From: Streptomyces sp. BK208 | Lineage (GTDB): Bacteria > Actinomycetota > Actinomycetes > Streptomycetales > Streptomycetaceae | Assembly: GCF_004364245.1 (NCBI RefSeq) | Contig: NZ_SOAV01000013.1 | Location: 124,001 to 188,000 of the forward strand | Length of the DNA: 64,000 nucleotides | Reading direction: 5' to 3' | In this document: one piece after another, positions 41,098 to 50,137 of the stretch | Numbering within the stretch: position 1 is the first letter of the stretch | Layout of the letters: the number at the start of each line of letters is the position of its first letter | Notes under the pieces: model-generated | What the model was told of the DNA's origin: nothing | Seen by the model: the letters and a program-made list of their open reading frames with translations, nothing else | Databases searched by the model: none | Translations under genes and position numbers: made by a program

Positions 41098-42510
41098 TCA
41101 GGCCCAGTTCGGCAGGTCGGTGCCCCACCGGGTGGGTCCACGGTTCCAGTTCGAGGGTGCGCCTTCGTAGTGCACGGGGGGCAGCGCGTGCCGCAGCGGA
41201 CCGTAGGGGGACGCGGTCTCGGTGAGCCAGGCTCCGGGGTCGTGGAGGTCGGCTCCACCCGGGTCGGAGGCGGGGTGGATGTCGAGCAGCCAGGAGGCCG
41301 TGCCCGCCAGGGAGAGGCGAAGGTGTCGGCCGCCACCGGTGGCGTGGCGGTCGCTGAGCGCACGCAGGACGGCCGCGGCGAGCAGATAGCCGGTCCCGTG
41401 GTCCAGCGCCTGGGCGGGCAGGACGCCGGGGCGGCCGTCGGCGCCGGCCTCGATCGCGGCGATACCGGCACCGGCCTGGACGAGGCTGTCGAAGCCGCGC
41501 CGCCCGGCCCAGGGGCCGGACCAGCCCCAGGCGCACAGTTGAGCGACGATCAGGTCGGGACGCCGGGCCAGGAGCGCGTCGGGCGCGAGTCCGTGCCGGT
41601 CCAGGGCACCCGGGCGGTATCCGGTCACCACGACGTCCGCCTGGCTGAGAAGGTCCTCGAAGGAGCGCCGGTCGCCAGGGTCGGCGAGGTCCAGCAAGGT
41701 GGAGCGTTTGCCCAAGCCGGTGTCGGCATGGGCGTATGCGTCCTCGACGAGCTGGGGCGCGTCCACGCGCAGCACGTCGGCGCCCAGCAGCGCCAGGGTG
41801 CGGGTCGCGACGGGACCGGCGATGACACGGGTCAGGTCCAGGACACGGACCCCTCGGGCCGGCAGGGAAGCCGGCACCAGCAGCCGGGGATCGCCCTCAG
41901 GCGCGTTCCGCGTCTCGACCAGAGCGGCCCCCGCCGCGCCGGGTGGGCGACGGGCGGCCGGCACGGGGCCGGCGGGCGGGTGGCCGGCGGGCGCGGACGC
42001 CACGGCGACGGCCAGGCCGCCGGCCGCGTAGACGGTCTCCTGGATCTCCAGGGCCGGACGCGATGCCAGTTCCCTCGCGAGCGTGTCCACCAGGGCGCGG
42101 TCCTGTCCCGTGTCCGCGAGCCCGAGAGCGCCGAGCAACCGGGCACGGTGGTGGGGGTAGTTGGCGTGCGTACGCACCCATCCGTCGGCTGCCTGCCAGA
42201 AACCGGACAGCGGGGCGAAGGGCGCCGGGGCCCTGCCGTCGACGCGCAGGTGGCGCTCACTGACGAACGCGGTGGCCACCGCGCCTTCGTCCACCCGCAC
42301 CGCGGGCACCGGCACGCGGTTGCGCAGCGACAGCAGTTCCGCCGCAGCCAGTGAGGCAACCGCCACGGCGGCCCGCGCCAGTTCCCTCACCGGCAGACGC
42401 GACGGCAGGACGGCGCCCGGTCCCTCGAAGGACACCCTCCGGACCAGTCGGCGCCGGCCCCCCAGGGCCGCCCAGGCGTGTGCGGTGGCCGCATCCTCGG
42501 TGAACGTCAT
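41098..42510 (-). CDS. CaiB/BaiF family CoA transferase
   Basis: A 470-residue class III CoA transferase. The CoA-binding family core starts only in the middle: GVRVLDLTRVIAGPVATRTLALLGADVLRVDAP at about residue 215, then KRSTLLDLADPGDRRSFEDLLSQADVVVTGYRPGALDRHGL, RPDLIVAQLCAWGWSGPWAGRRGFDSLVQA and DHGTGYLLAAAVLRAL. The catalytic Asp should lie in the LDLADPGD segment. The first 210 residues resemble the C-terminal half of such enzymes, so the chain looks like a rearranged or duplicated form. ATG 42510 was used. It converges with the nitrilase; a link to the LysR module is possible but not shown. Confidence 0.85.
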   Translation of the reverse strand: MTFTEDAATAHAWAALGGRRRLVRRVSFEGPGAVLPSRLPVRELARAAVAVASLAAAELLSLRNRVPVPAVRVDEGAVATAFVSERHLRVDGRAPAPFAPLSGFWQAADGWVRTHANYPHHRARLLGALGLADTGQDRALVDTLARELASRPALEIQETVYAAGGLAVAVASAPAGHPPAGPVPAARRPPGAAGAALVETRNAPEGDPRLLVPASLPARGVRVLDLTRVIAGPVATRTLALLGADVLRVDAPQLVEDAYAHADTGLGKRSTLLDLADPGDRRSFEDLLSQADVVVTGYRPGALDRHGLAPDALLARRPDLIVAQLCAWGWSGPWAGRRGFDSLVQAGAGIAAIEAGADGRPGVLPAQALDHGTGYLLAAAVLRALSDRHATGGGRHLRLSLAGTASWLLDIHPASDPGGADLHDPGAWLTETASPYGPLRHALPPVHYEGAPSNWNRGPTRWGTDLPNWA

Positions 42511-42749
42511 CCGCTCATTGTGCGGCTCATTGTGCGGCCCGGCGCGGGGTGACCTGGGGGAGGCCGGGTCAGCGGGCCGCACCGGGCCCGGGGGAACCCG
42601 AGGCAGTGTGTCCCGTCACGTTGGAAGGCCGCGGACGAGGTTGTGGGTGTGAGGGCCGGAGTGCGGGACACCCGCGGAGTGCAAGAGAGTTCATCTCGTG
42701 CTCGCGGTGATCACCAGCGCGGGCGCACGGTCAGGAAAGGGGCTTCTGC

Positions 42750-43199
42750 GTGTCTCAGGTCGAGGAGTCGGTCGAGGTCGACGTGCCGGTGCACACGGCG
42801 TACAACCAGTGGACGCAGTTCGAGACCTTCCCCGAGTTCATGGGCGGCGTGGAGCGGATCGAGCAGCGCAGCGACACGCTGACGCACTGGGTGACGAGTG
42901 TGGGCGGGGTGAAGCGCGAGTTCGACGCACGGATCACGGAGCAGGTCCCGGACGAGCGGGTGGCCTGGACGACCGTTGAGGGCGAGGCCCGTCAGGCCGG
43001 GGTGGTGACGTTCCACCGGCTGGACGAGGCGCGCACCAAGGTCATGCTGCAGATGGAGTTCGACCCGGACGGTCTCGCGGAGACGGTGGGGGACAAGCTC
43101 GGCCTCGTGCGCAAGCAGGTCACCGGGGACCTGGGGCGGTTCAAGACGTTCATCGAGAAGCGCGGCCAGGAGACCGGGGCCTGGCGAGGTCAGGTCTGA
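42750..43199 (+). CDS. SRPBCC (START-like) family protein
   Basis: A 149-residue helix-grip (SRPBCC/polyketide cyclase-like) protein. The pattern VEESVEVDVPVHTAYNQWTQFETFPEFMGGVERIEQ, then HWVTSVGGVKREFDARITEQVPDERVAWTT and FHRLDEARTKVMLQMEFDPDG, matches the Streptomyces cyclase/dehydrase-like stress proteins. The start is GTG 42750 with AGGAAAGGGG upstream. It is followed by a composite hairpin (43214-43252). Ligand unknown. Confidence 0.86.
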   Translation: MSQVEESVEVDVPVHTAYNQWTQFETFPEFMGGVERIEQRSDTLTHWVTSVGGVKREFDARITEQVPDERVAWTTVEGEARQAGVVTFHRLDEARTKVMLQMEFDPDGLAETVGDKLGLVRKQVTGDLGRFKTFIEKRGQETGAWRGQV

Positions 43200-43213
43200 C
43201 CCACCCGGCACCT

Positions 43214-43252
43214 GCGGGCCCCGCGAGCACGAAGAGTGCCGACGGGGCCCGC
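43214..43252. terminator. terminator between the SRPBCC and snapalysin genes
   Basis: GCGGGCCCCG (43214-43223) pairs with CGGGGCCCGC (43243-43252). Inside, GCAC/GTGC pair around GAAGA, giving a long two-part stem. It lies between convergent genes. Confidence 0.65.
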
Positions 43253-43375
43253 CGTCCGTGCCGAGCGACCGACCCCGGCCCGGGGGAGGGGCGGATGCCG
43301 GTGGAAGGGCCGGCGGTCGCAGGGCGCGGGAGGGGACGTGCGGCACCGCGGAGGTGCCCCCGAAGCCGCGCCGGG

Positions 43376-43954
43376 TCAGTCCTCGACCAGGACGGGCACC
43401 GATCCCGTCACCGCTGACGGCGACGCGACCGCACCGGTGAAGTTGTCCTCGACCTCCGCCTTCTCCGCTGCGTTCGGGTACGGGTTCGTGCACGGCACGC
43501 CCGCGCTGGATCCCGACATCAGGCTGGAGCAGGGCCCGGGCTTGCGGTCCGGCAGGCCCAGGATGTGGCCGAGTTCGTGGGACGAGATGCGCACCGTGTC
43601 ATAGCCCTCGTTCACCGCTTGGCGGCCGATCCACACGGTGCCGTTGCCCAGGGAGGTGGGCAGGGCGCGCGGCCAGCCGTTGTCGGCCACGATCCGGATG
43701 TTGGCCCGTTGCCCGGCCGTGGCAGGCCGCAGCTCCGCGCCGTCCACGCTCGCGTTCCAGATCGCCGCGCCCCGGTCGACCGCGGTCCTGAACTCCGCGG
43801 ACCCGCTCGCGTCGTAGGTGAGGATCCGCGCCGCGGCCGAGGAGGCGGTGGTGGCGCCCGGCGTTTCCGCGGCCAGGGCCTGACCGCCGCCCAGGGCGGG
43901 CCATGACATCAGCAGGACCGCGGCGAGGCCGCTCGTGAGTGTCCGGACATGCAT
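43376..43954 (-). CDS. snpA: snapalysin family zinc metalloprotease (M7)
   Basis: A 192-residue secreted small neutral protease of the Streptomyces snapalysin family. A signal peptide (about 1-29, LAAVLLMSWPALGGGQALA-A) is followed by a short propeptide and the catalytic domain. The zinc motif is SSHELGHILGLPDRK, the H-E-x-x-H-x-x-G-x-x-D pattern. Conserved segments NGWPRALPTSLGNGTVWIGRQAVNEGYD and the Cys pair in GPCSSLMSGSSAGVPCTNPYPNAAEKAEVE are present. AAGGAGATCGAAC precedes ATG 43954. The usual divergent LysR activator (snpR) is not adjacent. The symbol is given by family only; it may be one of several paralogues. Confidence 0.88.
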   Translation of the reverse strand: MHVRTLTSGLAAVLLMSWPALGGGQALAAETPGATTASSAAARILTYDASGSAEFRTAVDRGAAIWNASVDGAELRPATAGQRANIRIVADNGWPRALPTSLGNGTVWIGRQAVNEGYDTVRISSHELGHILGLPDRKPGPCSSLMSGSSAGVPCTNPYPNAAEKAEVEDNFTGAVASPSAVTGSVPVLVED

Positions 43955-44148
43955 GTTCGATCTCCTTGTGGGGGATAGGAGTCGTGCGCATGACATCACT
44001 GGGATGCCTGCCAACTGGCCTGCCCACTGGGCACGGCTGTCAATCCGTGATTCGGCCGGACAGCGGGCGAGTTGCGGGGCGGGGGTACCGTCCTCCTTCC
44101 GGCCCGAACCCGCGTGCCCGGGCCGCAGGCGCGCGTAGGGTCGGGAAT

Positions 44149-44388
44149 GTGACGAAGAACCCGAAGTCTTCCGCGTCGACGCCCGAGGCGGAGCCGTGTC
44201 CGGACATGGCTGCGAAAGCGGCCGCCTTCCTGGCCGGTCAGCAGATCACGATGACGCAGTGCGGATTGTGCGGCACGGAGATCGCCGGGGTGAACGGGCG
44301 GTATTCCTGCGGGGTCTGCGGCTGGACGAACCCGTGGTGGGAGGGGACCAGCACGCTGCCGAGCGCGCAGGACGACGTACAGACGTGA
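44149..44388 (+). CDS. small zinc-ribbon-like protein, unknown
   Basis: A 79-residue protein. Two Cys-x-x-Cys pairs, TQCGLCGTEIAGVNG and YSCGVCGWTNPWW, form a probable zinc ribbon in the middle. The start is GTG 44149. Small proteins of this type occur in Streptomyces without assigned function. Nucleic-acid or protein binding is possible. Confidence 0.6.
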   Translation: MTKNPKSSASTPEAEPCPDMAAKAAAFLAGQQITMTQCGLCGTEIAGVNGRYSCGVCGWTNPWWEGTSTLPSAQDDVQT

Positions 44389-44493
44389 CAAGGGGTCGGC
44401 GCGGAGAGGATCTGCTCGGCTTCTTCTCCGGAGGGCGGATCCGCGGGTTCGACGCGGATGCATGAGGCCGACCGCCGGGGCAAGGCTGAGGAC

Positions 44494-44868
44494 ATGACTG
44501 CCACGCTCGGTGCCTTCGTCCTCGGAACTCCCGACCCTCCTGCCCTCGCCGACTTCTACCGGGCGCTGCTCGGTTGGGAGGAGGCCGAACGGTCGCCGGA
44601 ATGGGTGCGGCTGAAGGATCCGGGACGGGAGCGTCCCAGCCTGAGCTTCCAGCTGGAGCCGGATCACACGCCTCCGACCTGGCCACAGCGCCCGGGCACC
44701 CAGCAGATGCAGGCACATCTGGACCTCCAGGTCGCCGACCTGGAGGGGGAGACCGCGCGGGCCGTCGCCCTCGGCGCGACGGTGCAGGAGCACCAGCCGC
44801 AGGAGGACGTGCGGGTGTTGCGCGACCCGCACGGCCATCCGTTCTGCCTGTTCCTCCCGGGCGCCTGA
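44494..44868 (+). CDS. VOC family protein (glyoxalase/bleomycin-resistance fold)
   Basis: A 124-residue vicinal-oxygen-chelate protein with the two beta-alpha-beta modules: LGAFVLGTPDPPALADFYRALLGWEEAE, then QMQAHLDLQVADLEGETARAVALGATVQE and the end VLRDPHGHPFCLFLPG. ATG 44494 was preferred over ATG 44458, as the domain starts there. Members bind metal or small toxic compounds. No neighbour suggests a pathway. Confidence 0.86.
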   Translation: MTATLGAFVLGTPDPPALADFYRALLGWEEAERSPEWVRLKDPGRERPSLSFQLEPDHTPPTWPQRPGTQQMQAHLDLQVADLEGETARAVALGATVQEHQPQEDVRVLRDPHGHPFCLFLPGA

Positions 44869-45044
44869 AGGCGTCGGCGGCCACCGGGCCGTCGGCCGGG
44901 CTCGGCCGTGGCGGTCACTTCGCAGAGGCCCGCGGCACTGCTCGGCACAAGCACGGGTGTCGTGAGGCGGCCCTCTGGGTACCCGCTGGCCGGCGGCACA
45001 CCGGCGAGCGCCCGGACCCGCGTCTCGATGCCATGGGAGAGGGA

Positions 45045-46478
45045 ATGGGACTTCGTGAGTCGGCCCGGGCCGTCGCTTCCCGATGCTCCGCCGAAGTACT
45101 GTGCGGCCGCTACCGTCTGGACGGCCACATCGGTTCGGGCGGTGCCGCGGACGTCCATCGGGGCCTCGACCTGCGGTTGAGGCGGCCGGTGGCGGTCAAG
45201 GTCTTCCGGCCCGACACCGGCTTCGACCCGGAGGAGGCCTCGCACGGCGAGGCAGTGATCCTGGCACGGTTGCAGCACCCCGGACTCGTCACCGCGTACG
45301 ACGTCGGGCAGCACAACGGCCGTGGCTTCCTGGTCATGCAACTGATCGAAGGCGGAACGCTCAAGAAGCGCATCGCCCAGGGACCGCTGACGCCGGCGGC
45401 TACGGCGGCGGTCGGCGCCGGCCTCGCCGACGCGCTGGCCCACGCCCACGAAGCCGGAGTCGTCCACCGAGACGTCAAACCGTCCAACGTCCTCCTGGAC
45501 GCCTCACACCGTCCCCACCTCACCGACTTCGGCATCTCCCGTCTGCTGGACGCCACCACGCGCACCGTCACCGGCACACTCGTCGGCACCGCCGCCTACC
45601 TCTCCCCCGAGCAGGTCCTCGGCCGGCCCGTCGGCCGCCCCGCCGACGTGTACGCCCTCGGCCTGGCCCTCCTGGAGTGCCTCACGGGCAGGCTCGAATA
45701 CGACGGAAGCCCTCTGGAAGCCGCGATCGCACGACTGCACCGCCGGCCCGTCATACCCTCCGGGCTGCCGGTGGAATTCGCCGACCTGCTGGCGGACATG
45801 ACCGCCCTGGAGGAGCGGGACCGCCCGACGGCCCGTGACTGCGCCCGCACGCTGGCGGCGTGGGCCGACCCGGCCGGCCTCGCGGCCGACCCGCCGGCGC
45901 CGACCGGGAACCTCGTTCCCTCGCCCGCGGCGACGCGCTCGGACGACCGTACGCATCCGAAACCGTCGTCCTTCGGGGACCGGACCGCTCCCCGTGCCGC
46001 GCCCGCGCGACGGCGCACGCTCGTGGCGGGTGTGAGCGTCACGCTCGTCACCGTCCTGGCCACCGCCCTCACCGTCGCCGACGACTCCGCACCCCAGGGG
46101 CACGACCGAAGCGCGACCGAGGCCAGCGGCGCTCCCACCGGAGACGTGCATGCTCCACGCACCAAGCGGGAGACCGAGGCGTCAACGCCCGCTGCCGCGA
46201 CACCGCCGTCCTCCGGCCACAATGCCTCCGACGAAACCGACCGGCAGGCCCCCTCCCCGTCCCAGGGCTCCGACCGTGCATCCGGTGCCGGCACGGCTGC
46301 GCACGACTCCGTGGCGCGGGGTGCGGCACGCGGCACGCGCGTCCCGCCTTCGTCGGCGGGACGCGGCCCGGCGGGCAAGGCCCCGGGCCATCGACCGCCC
46401 GGTCAGGCCAAGAAGACCGAACAGGCCGGTGACAAGCGACCGGGCAAGAGGGCCGAGCCGCCGAACGCGAGACGCTGA
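45045..46478 (+). CDS. membrane-anchored Ser/Thr protein kinase
   Basis: A 477-residue PknB-type (Hanks) kinase. The kinase domain spans about residues 20-280: Gly loop IGSGGAADVHRG, Lys52 in VAVKVF, catalytic loop HRDVKPSN with D143, metal site DFG at D161, and the activation end SPEQVLG in place of APE. One transmembrane helix lies at about 323-343 (RTLVAGVSVTLVTVLATALTV). The outside part is only a Ser/Thr/Pro-rich tail of about 130 residues with no PASTA or sensor domain, ending in Lys/Arg. ATG 45045 sits close behind GGAGAGGGA; ATG 45033 is an in-frame alternative. Targets are unknown. A strong hairpin follows at 46642. Confidence 0.88.
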   Translation: MGLRESARAVASRCSAEVLCGRYRLDGHIGSGGAADVHRGLDLRLRRPVAVKVFRPDTGFDPEEASHGEAVILARLQHPGLVTAYDVGQHNGRGFLVMQLIEGGTLKKRIAQGPLTPAATAAVGAGLADALAHAHEAGVVHRDVKPSNVLLDASHRPHLTDFGISRLLDATTRTVTGTLVGTAAYLSPEQVLGRPVGRPADVYALGLALLECLTGRLEYDGSPLEAAIARLHRRPVIPSGLPVEFADLLADMTALEERDRPTARDCARTLAAWADPAGLAADPPAPTGNLVPSPAATRSDDRTHPKPSSFGDRTAPRAAPARRRTLVAGVSVTLVTVLATALTVADDSAPQGHDRSATEASGAPTGDVHAPRTKRETEASTPAAATPPSSGHNASDETDRQAPSPSQGSDRASGAGTAAHDSVARGAARGTRVPPSSAGRGPAGKAPGHRPPGQAKKTEQAGDKRPGKRAEPPNARR

Positions 46479-46641
46479 GGAGCCGTGAGGGGCGTCCGCT
46501 CCTGATCACCGCGCGGGTCGGGACCCGGTGGCGGGAGGTGGGTTCCGCTGCACCACCGGGCCCCAACTGTGAAAGCTGATGCCCGGGAAAGTGGCATTCG
46601 CACCCATTGCGGCACAACCGGCTTCCGGCGTCGGACATGCC

Positions 46642-46672
46642 GGTGGGCCCCGGACAGTGTCCGGGGCCCACC
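46642..46672. terminator. bidirectional terminator between the kinase and DUF5670-like genes
   Basis: GGTGGGCCCCGGACA (46642-46656) pairs perfectly with TGTCCGGGGCCCACC (46658-46672), a 15-bp inverted repeat around one G. It lies between convergent genes. Confidence 0.75.
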
Positions 46673-46715
46673 GATGGCTCGGGCCGGCTGGCGCTGCGCG
46701 GCTGTGCCGCGTCGG

Positions 46716-46886
46716 CTACCAGCGATACCAGCGGCCCTTGCGGCCGCCGCTGTCCGCGGAACGGACGACGAAGCCCAGCAGCCAGACCACCAGCACGATG
46801 ACAGCGATCCACCACAGTGCCTTGAGGGCGAAGCCCGCACCGAACAGGATCAGAGCCAGCAGAAGAACGAGAAGCAGGGGAACCAT
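46716..46886 (-). CDS. small hydrophobic membrane protein (lmo0937/DUF5670-like)
   Basis: A 56-residue protein, mostly one or two hydrophobic helices (MVPLLLVLLLALILFGAGFAL, WWIAVIVLVVWLLGFVVR) with a basic tail (GRKGRWYRW). This sequence type is widespread in Streptomyces and Gram-positive bacteria, without known function. GGAGGTTGATAACT precedes ATG 46886 on the minus strand. Confidence 0.8.
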   Translation of the reverse strand: MVPLLLVLLLALILFGAGFALKALWWIAVIVLVVWLLGFVVRSADSGGRKGRWYRW

Positions 46887-46979
46887 AGTTATCAACCTCC
46901 GCCGCACCTCGTGCCCGCCACCAGGCAGAACACACACCTGACCGCCCTGATTTCTTCACGGCCCGACCACGGGCCGGGG

Positions 46980-48521
46980 TCACTCGTCGACGGCCGCGCC
47001 GAACCGTGCGTCGGCCGCCGGAGCTCCGAGGCGTGCCCCGTCGTAGGTCCAGGTGCCGGCGGCGACCAGACCCGACGGCGACGCGGGCAGCACCCAGATG
47101 AAGCCGTCGTCGCCGTTCTCACCCGGTGCCGCCGCCAGAAGTCCGTGGAGACCGTCCTTGTCGGCGTCGATCAGCCGGACCTGAGCGCCCCAGCGGTCGG
47201 ACCTCTCCGCCGTTCCGGGAATGGCGGCGAGCTGCTGGTCGAAGCTCTTCACGCCCGTGCCGCTCAAGCCGGTCCGGTCGCCGCGCAGCACCCACACCGC
47301 GCCCGCGTCGGGCACGCTGCCGATGTCCTCGCCGGGCGCCCCGACGGCGAGGTCGGGGTGGCCGTCGCCGTCGGTGTCCCCGGCCGACAGTTCCGCGCCC
47401 CACTGGTCGCCCGCTTCCGCGGTCCCGGGCACTCCGGGGGAGTCCTGGGTCCAGTACTGCGCCGGCTCGGGCTCCAGCCCGGACAGGTCCCCGCGGCCGA
47501 GGTACAGGGTGATGCCACCTCCCGTCGGTGCGCCGGCCCCGGTGTCGCCGATGACGAGATCGTCCTGACCGGTGCCGTCCCAGTCGCCCGAGACGACGGC
47601 CGGACCACCCGGGAACGTGCCCCCGTCGCCGAGAGCACCGGAGTCCGGCGCGCCGTGCAGGACGTGCACCGTGCCCACACCCGGCCGCTCTCCGGTGGTG
47701 ACGCCGGAGACGGCCAGGTCGGCCCAGGAGTCCTCGTTGTAGTTGCCGTGAGACAGGCTGCGGAACTCGAAGCCGGTGCCCGACGGCGCCAGATCACTCG
47801 CCCGCACACGGTGCTCGGACAGGGTGGGCTGCCGTGCCGACAGTCCGGGCGTGAGGGTGAAGAAGAGCAGGGTGTCGTCCTCCAGGACGGCGAGGGAATC
47901 ACGCGGGTCGGCGTCCGGATCCGCCGGATCGGGGGCGAAGTACCGGGCCGCCTCGACCGCCCGTCCGAAGCTCGCTCCGGCCCGCGGGGCTTCGTCCTCC
48001 AGCCAGGTGCTGTCGGACCCGTGCAGTCCGGTGGGCGATCCCCAGAACACGACGGCGCCGCCCGCGTCGGACAGACCCCCGAGATCCTCGCCCGGTATGC
48101 CGACGACGGCGTCGTCGTACCCGTCGTCGTCCAGGTCACCGGAGGCGACGGCCGCGCCGAAGCCGTCACGGGCCTCCGCGCCGCCGGGGACGCCGGGGAC
48201 GTTCTGGTGGAGCACGCTCTTTCTCGTCGTGCTCAGACCACCCGACGAGCTGTACTGGACGGAGACGTAGCCGGCACCCGGGGAGCCGCCCACCGTGGCT
48301 CCGGGGGCACCGGTCAGCACGTCGTCGTGACCGTTGCCGTCGTAGTCGCAGTTGCGCTGCTGCCACCCGATGGACGGGAAGGGCACGGGGGCCGGGGCCG
48401 CGGCCGCCGAGGGGGCTGTGGCCACCGCGCCGCCGAGACCGATGAGCGCGACCGTCGCGACGACCACTCGTCCGAAGTGACGTACCGGAAGGCGTACAGG
48501 AAGACGCACAAGAAGACGCAC
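46980..48521 (-). CDS. secreted FG-GAP repeat (integrin-alpha-like) protein
   Basis: A 513-residue exported beta-propeller protein. About six FG-GAP repeats are visible, each with a calcium-type D-x-D-x-D-G loop: CDYDGNGHDDVLTGAPG, GDLDDDGYDDAVVGIPGED, GNYNEDSWADLAVSG, GDWDGTGQDDLVIGD, GDTDGDGHPDLAVGAPGED and DADKDGLHGLLAAAPGE. The start was set at GTG 48521, with GGGAGG seven bases upstream; this gives a signal peptide of basic VRLLVRLPVRLPVRHFGR followed by VVVATVALIGLGGAVATA. The first codons are made of an imperfect 12-base repeat. An adhesin or scaffold role at the cell surface is inferred. Confidence 0.84.
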   Translation of the reverse strand: MRLLVRLPVRLPVRHFGRVVVATVALIGLGGAVATAPSAAAAPAPVPFPSIGWQQRNCDYDGNGHDDVLTGAPGATVGGSPGAGYVSVQYSSSGGLSTTRKSVLHQNVPGVPGGAEARDGFGAAVASGDLDDDGYDDAVVGIPGEDLGGLSDAGGAVVFWGSPTGLHGSDSTWLEDEAPRAGASFGRAVEAARYFAPDPADPDADPRDSLAVLEDDTLLFFTLTPGLSARQPTLSEHRVRASDLAPSGTGFEFRSLSHGNYNEDSWADLAVSGVTTGERPGVGTVHVLHGAPDSGALGDGGTFPGGPAVVSGDWDGTGQDDLVIGDTGAGAPTGGGITLYLGRGDLSGLEPEPAQYWTQDSPGVPGTAEAGDQWGAELSAGDTDGDGHPDLAVGAPGEDIGSVPDAGAVWVLRGDRTGLSGTGVKSFDQQLAAIPGTAERSDRWGAQVRLIDADKDGLHGLLAAAPGENGDDGFIWVLPASPSGLVAAGTWTYDGARLGAPAADARFGAAVDE

Positions 48522-48852
48522 AGGAAGACCTCCCTGGTCTCCGGGACCGACCGCGGTCCATGCCGACCGCGGCGGGTACGGGCGAGGGTGTGCGACGCCC
48601 CGCGCGCCGGACACCAAGAGAGGGACTGGTGCGCGCCTGCCGCACGGCACCGGTCCGCGCCGCAGCCTCCAGCAGGTGAAGGACGTGCGGCCGTGTGCGT
48701 CTTCCGCCGTCGTGCAGTGCGGTGAGGGCACGGACCTTGTTGCGTTCACCGAGTAGACAACCGCGCGTCGTCGAAGGTTGTACGCACACCGGTGCGGGCT
48801 ACGAGGTCGTCGCGGGATGCCGAGCGGAGCGCAGGGAGGGTCCGCCCCGCCC

Positions 48853-49638
48853 TCAGGCGGACCCGTGCTTCTCCTGGGGCTCCGTGCGGGATCCGGAGGG
48901 GACCGACGACGGCTGCCTCACCCACGCCAGCGCCTCTTCGCAGTCCAGCCGCGGGATCCAGGCGTCGGACCGACCGCAGTCGCCGCCCTCGGGCAGTGGT
49001 CCCACCCCGAGCACTCGCAGGCCCGCACGGGCCGCCGACTCGATACCCGTGAGGGAGTCCTCGACGGCGAGCGCGGCCTGCGGCGGAACCCCGCAGAGGC
49101 GGGCGGCCCTGCTGTACACGTCGGGCCACGGTTTGGGCCGTACGGCCTGCTCCGGTGCTTCCTCCGTCACCGGCCTCGGCCCGCCGGAGTCTCCGGGCTG
49201 CACCGTGGGCACGACGACATGCCGGAAATACCGTCGCAGCCCGGCGCGGTGAAGGCTCTCGTCCACGACCTCCAGCGGGCAGTTGCTCGCGACGGCCAGG
49301 GGCAGCCGGCGCGCGCACAGCCGTACGAATTCCGAGGCGCCCGGCATGGTCAGCGGGTCCTCCGCGACGAGCGACAGGAAGTGCCGGAGCAGGGACGCGG
49401 AGAGATCGGCGGCCAGGTCGGGTTTGTTCGTCTCCTGCGCCATCAGGCGGCCGCAGTCGAGGTAGTGCACTCCCTTGGCCCGGTCGGCGAAACCCGGAGG
49501 AGTGGGCAGTCCGAACTCGCGGAAGGCGCGGGTGCGGGCGTCCTGCCAATGCCGTTCGGTGTCCATCAGGGTGCCGTCGCAGTCGAAGACGACGGCCTCG
49601 GGTGACCAGTTGCGCAGGGTGCGTGAGATCGGCGCCAC
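48853..49638 (-). CDS. HAD superfamily hydrolase
   Basis: A 261-residue HAD phosphatase or phosphomutase of the beta-phosphoglucomutase-like subgroup. Motif I is AVVFDCDGTLMDTERHW, motif II is PLAVASNCPLEVVDESL, motif III Lys is in RPKPWPDVY, and motif IV is ALAVEDSLTGIESAARAG. An alpha-helical cap lies between motifs I and II. The start is GTG 49638 behind AGGAGGCACC. It lies divergent from the ScbR-like gene across a 499-bp gap. Substrate unknown. Confidence 0.88.
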   Translation of the reverse strand: MAPISRTLRNWSPEAVVFDCDGTLMDTERHWQDARTRAFREFGLPTPPGFADRAKGVHYLDCGRLMAQETNKPDLAADLSASLLRHFLSLVAEDPLTMPGASEFVRLCARRLPLAVASNCPLEVVDESLHRAGLRRYFRHVVVPTVQPGDSGGPRPVTEEAPEQAVRPKPWPDVYSRAARLCGVPPQAALAVEDSLTGIESAARAGLRVLGVGPLPEGGDCGRSDAWIPRLDCEEALAWVRQPSSVPSGSRTEPQEKHGSA

Positions 49639-50137
49639 GGTGCCTCCTGGGGTGGGCGGTGCCGCGTGGGGCAGGACCGCGTTCGTGGTGATGCCGCGTG
49701 GCGTGACGCGCGGTACGGACCGCCGCCGTTTCCTCCCGGGCTCCGGCCAGGGATGAGCATTACGGGCATCAGACGCAAAAGGAAAACATTGCGACGGCTA
49801 CGTTATTTCCGGCCCGAAATGCGACGCAATCACCATTTCGAGTGCTCGCTCTTCGGGCGTTCGTGGTGTATACGCTATGGCGCGGAGGCAATTGCCAGTG
49901 GCCTGACGGTCAGTCATGAGCGGTGCAGCACAGTCGACTTGAGGCGTCTCGCCCGCCAGGCATTTCCTGCCGGGACGCGGTGACCGTGCGGCAAGGTCGA
50001 CCAGGAATCGCGTCCAGCGGGGTCACAGGCCACCCGCACGCGTGCATCTTCGAAAGGAATGTGGAACATCCGCGCACGGTTGACGCTCGATTGCTCCAGG
50101 CGTACGCGGGCGCACTACATTTTCCGTCATTCATTCC
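49639..50137. other. long divergent intergenic region, locally A/T-rich
   Basis: No convincing gene was seen. The part from about 49750 to 49900 is clearly poorer in GC than its surroundings (for example CGCAAAAGGAAAACATTGCG), which marks a regulatory region or foreign DNA. A TTGACG hexamer lies at about 50080, upstream of the ScbR-like start. The stretch GGTGTATACGC near 49866 has partial dyad symmetry. No full gamma-butyrolactone box could be fixed by eye. Confidence 0.4.
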
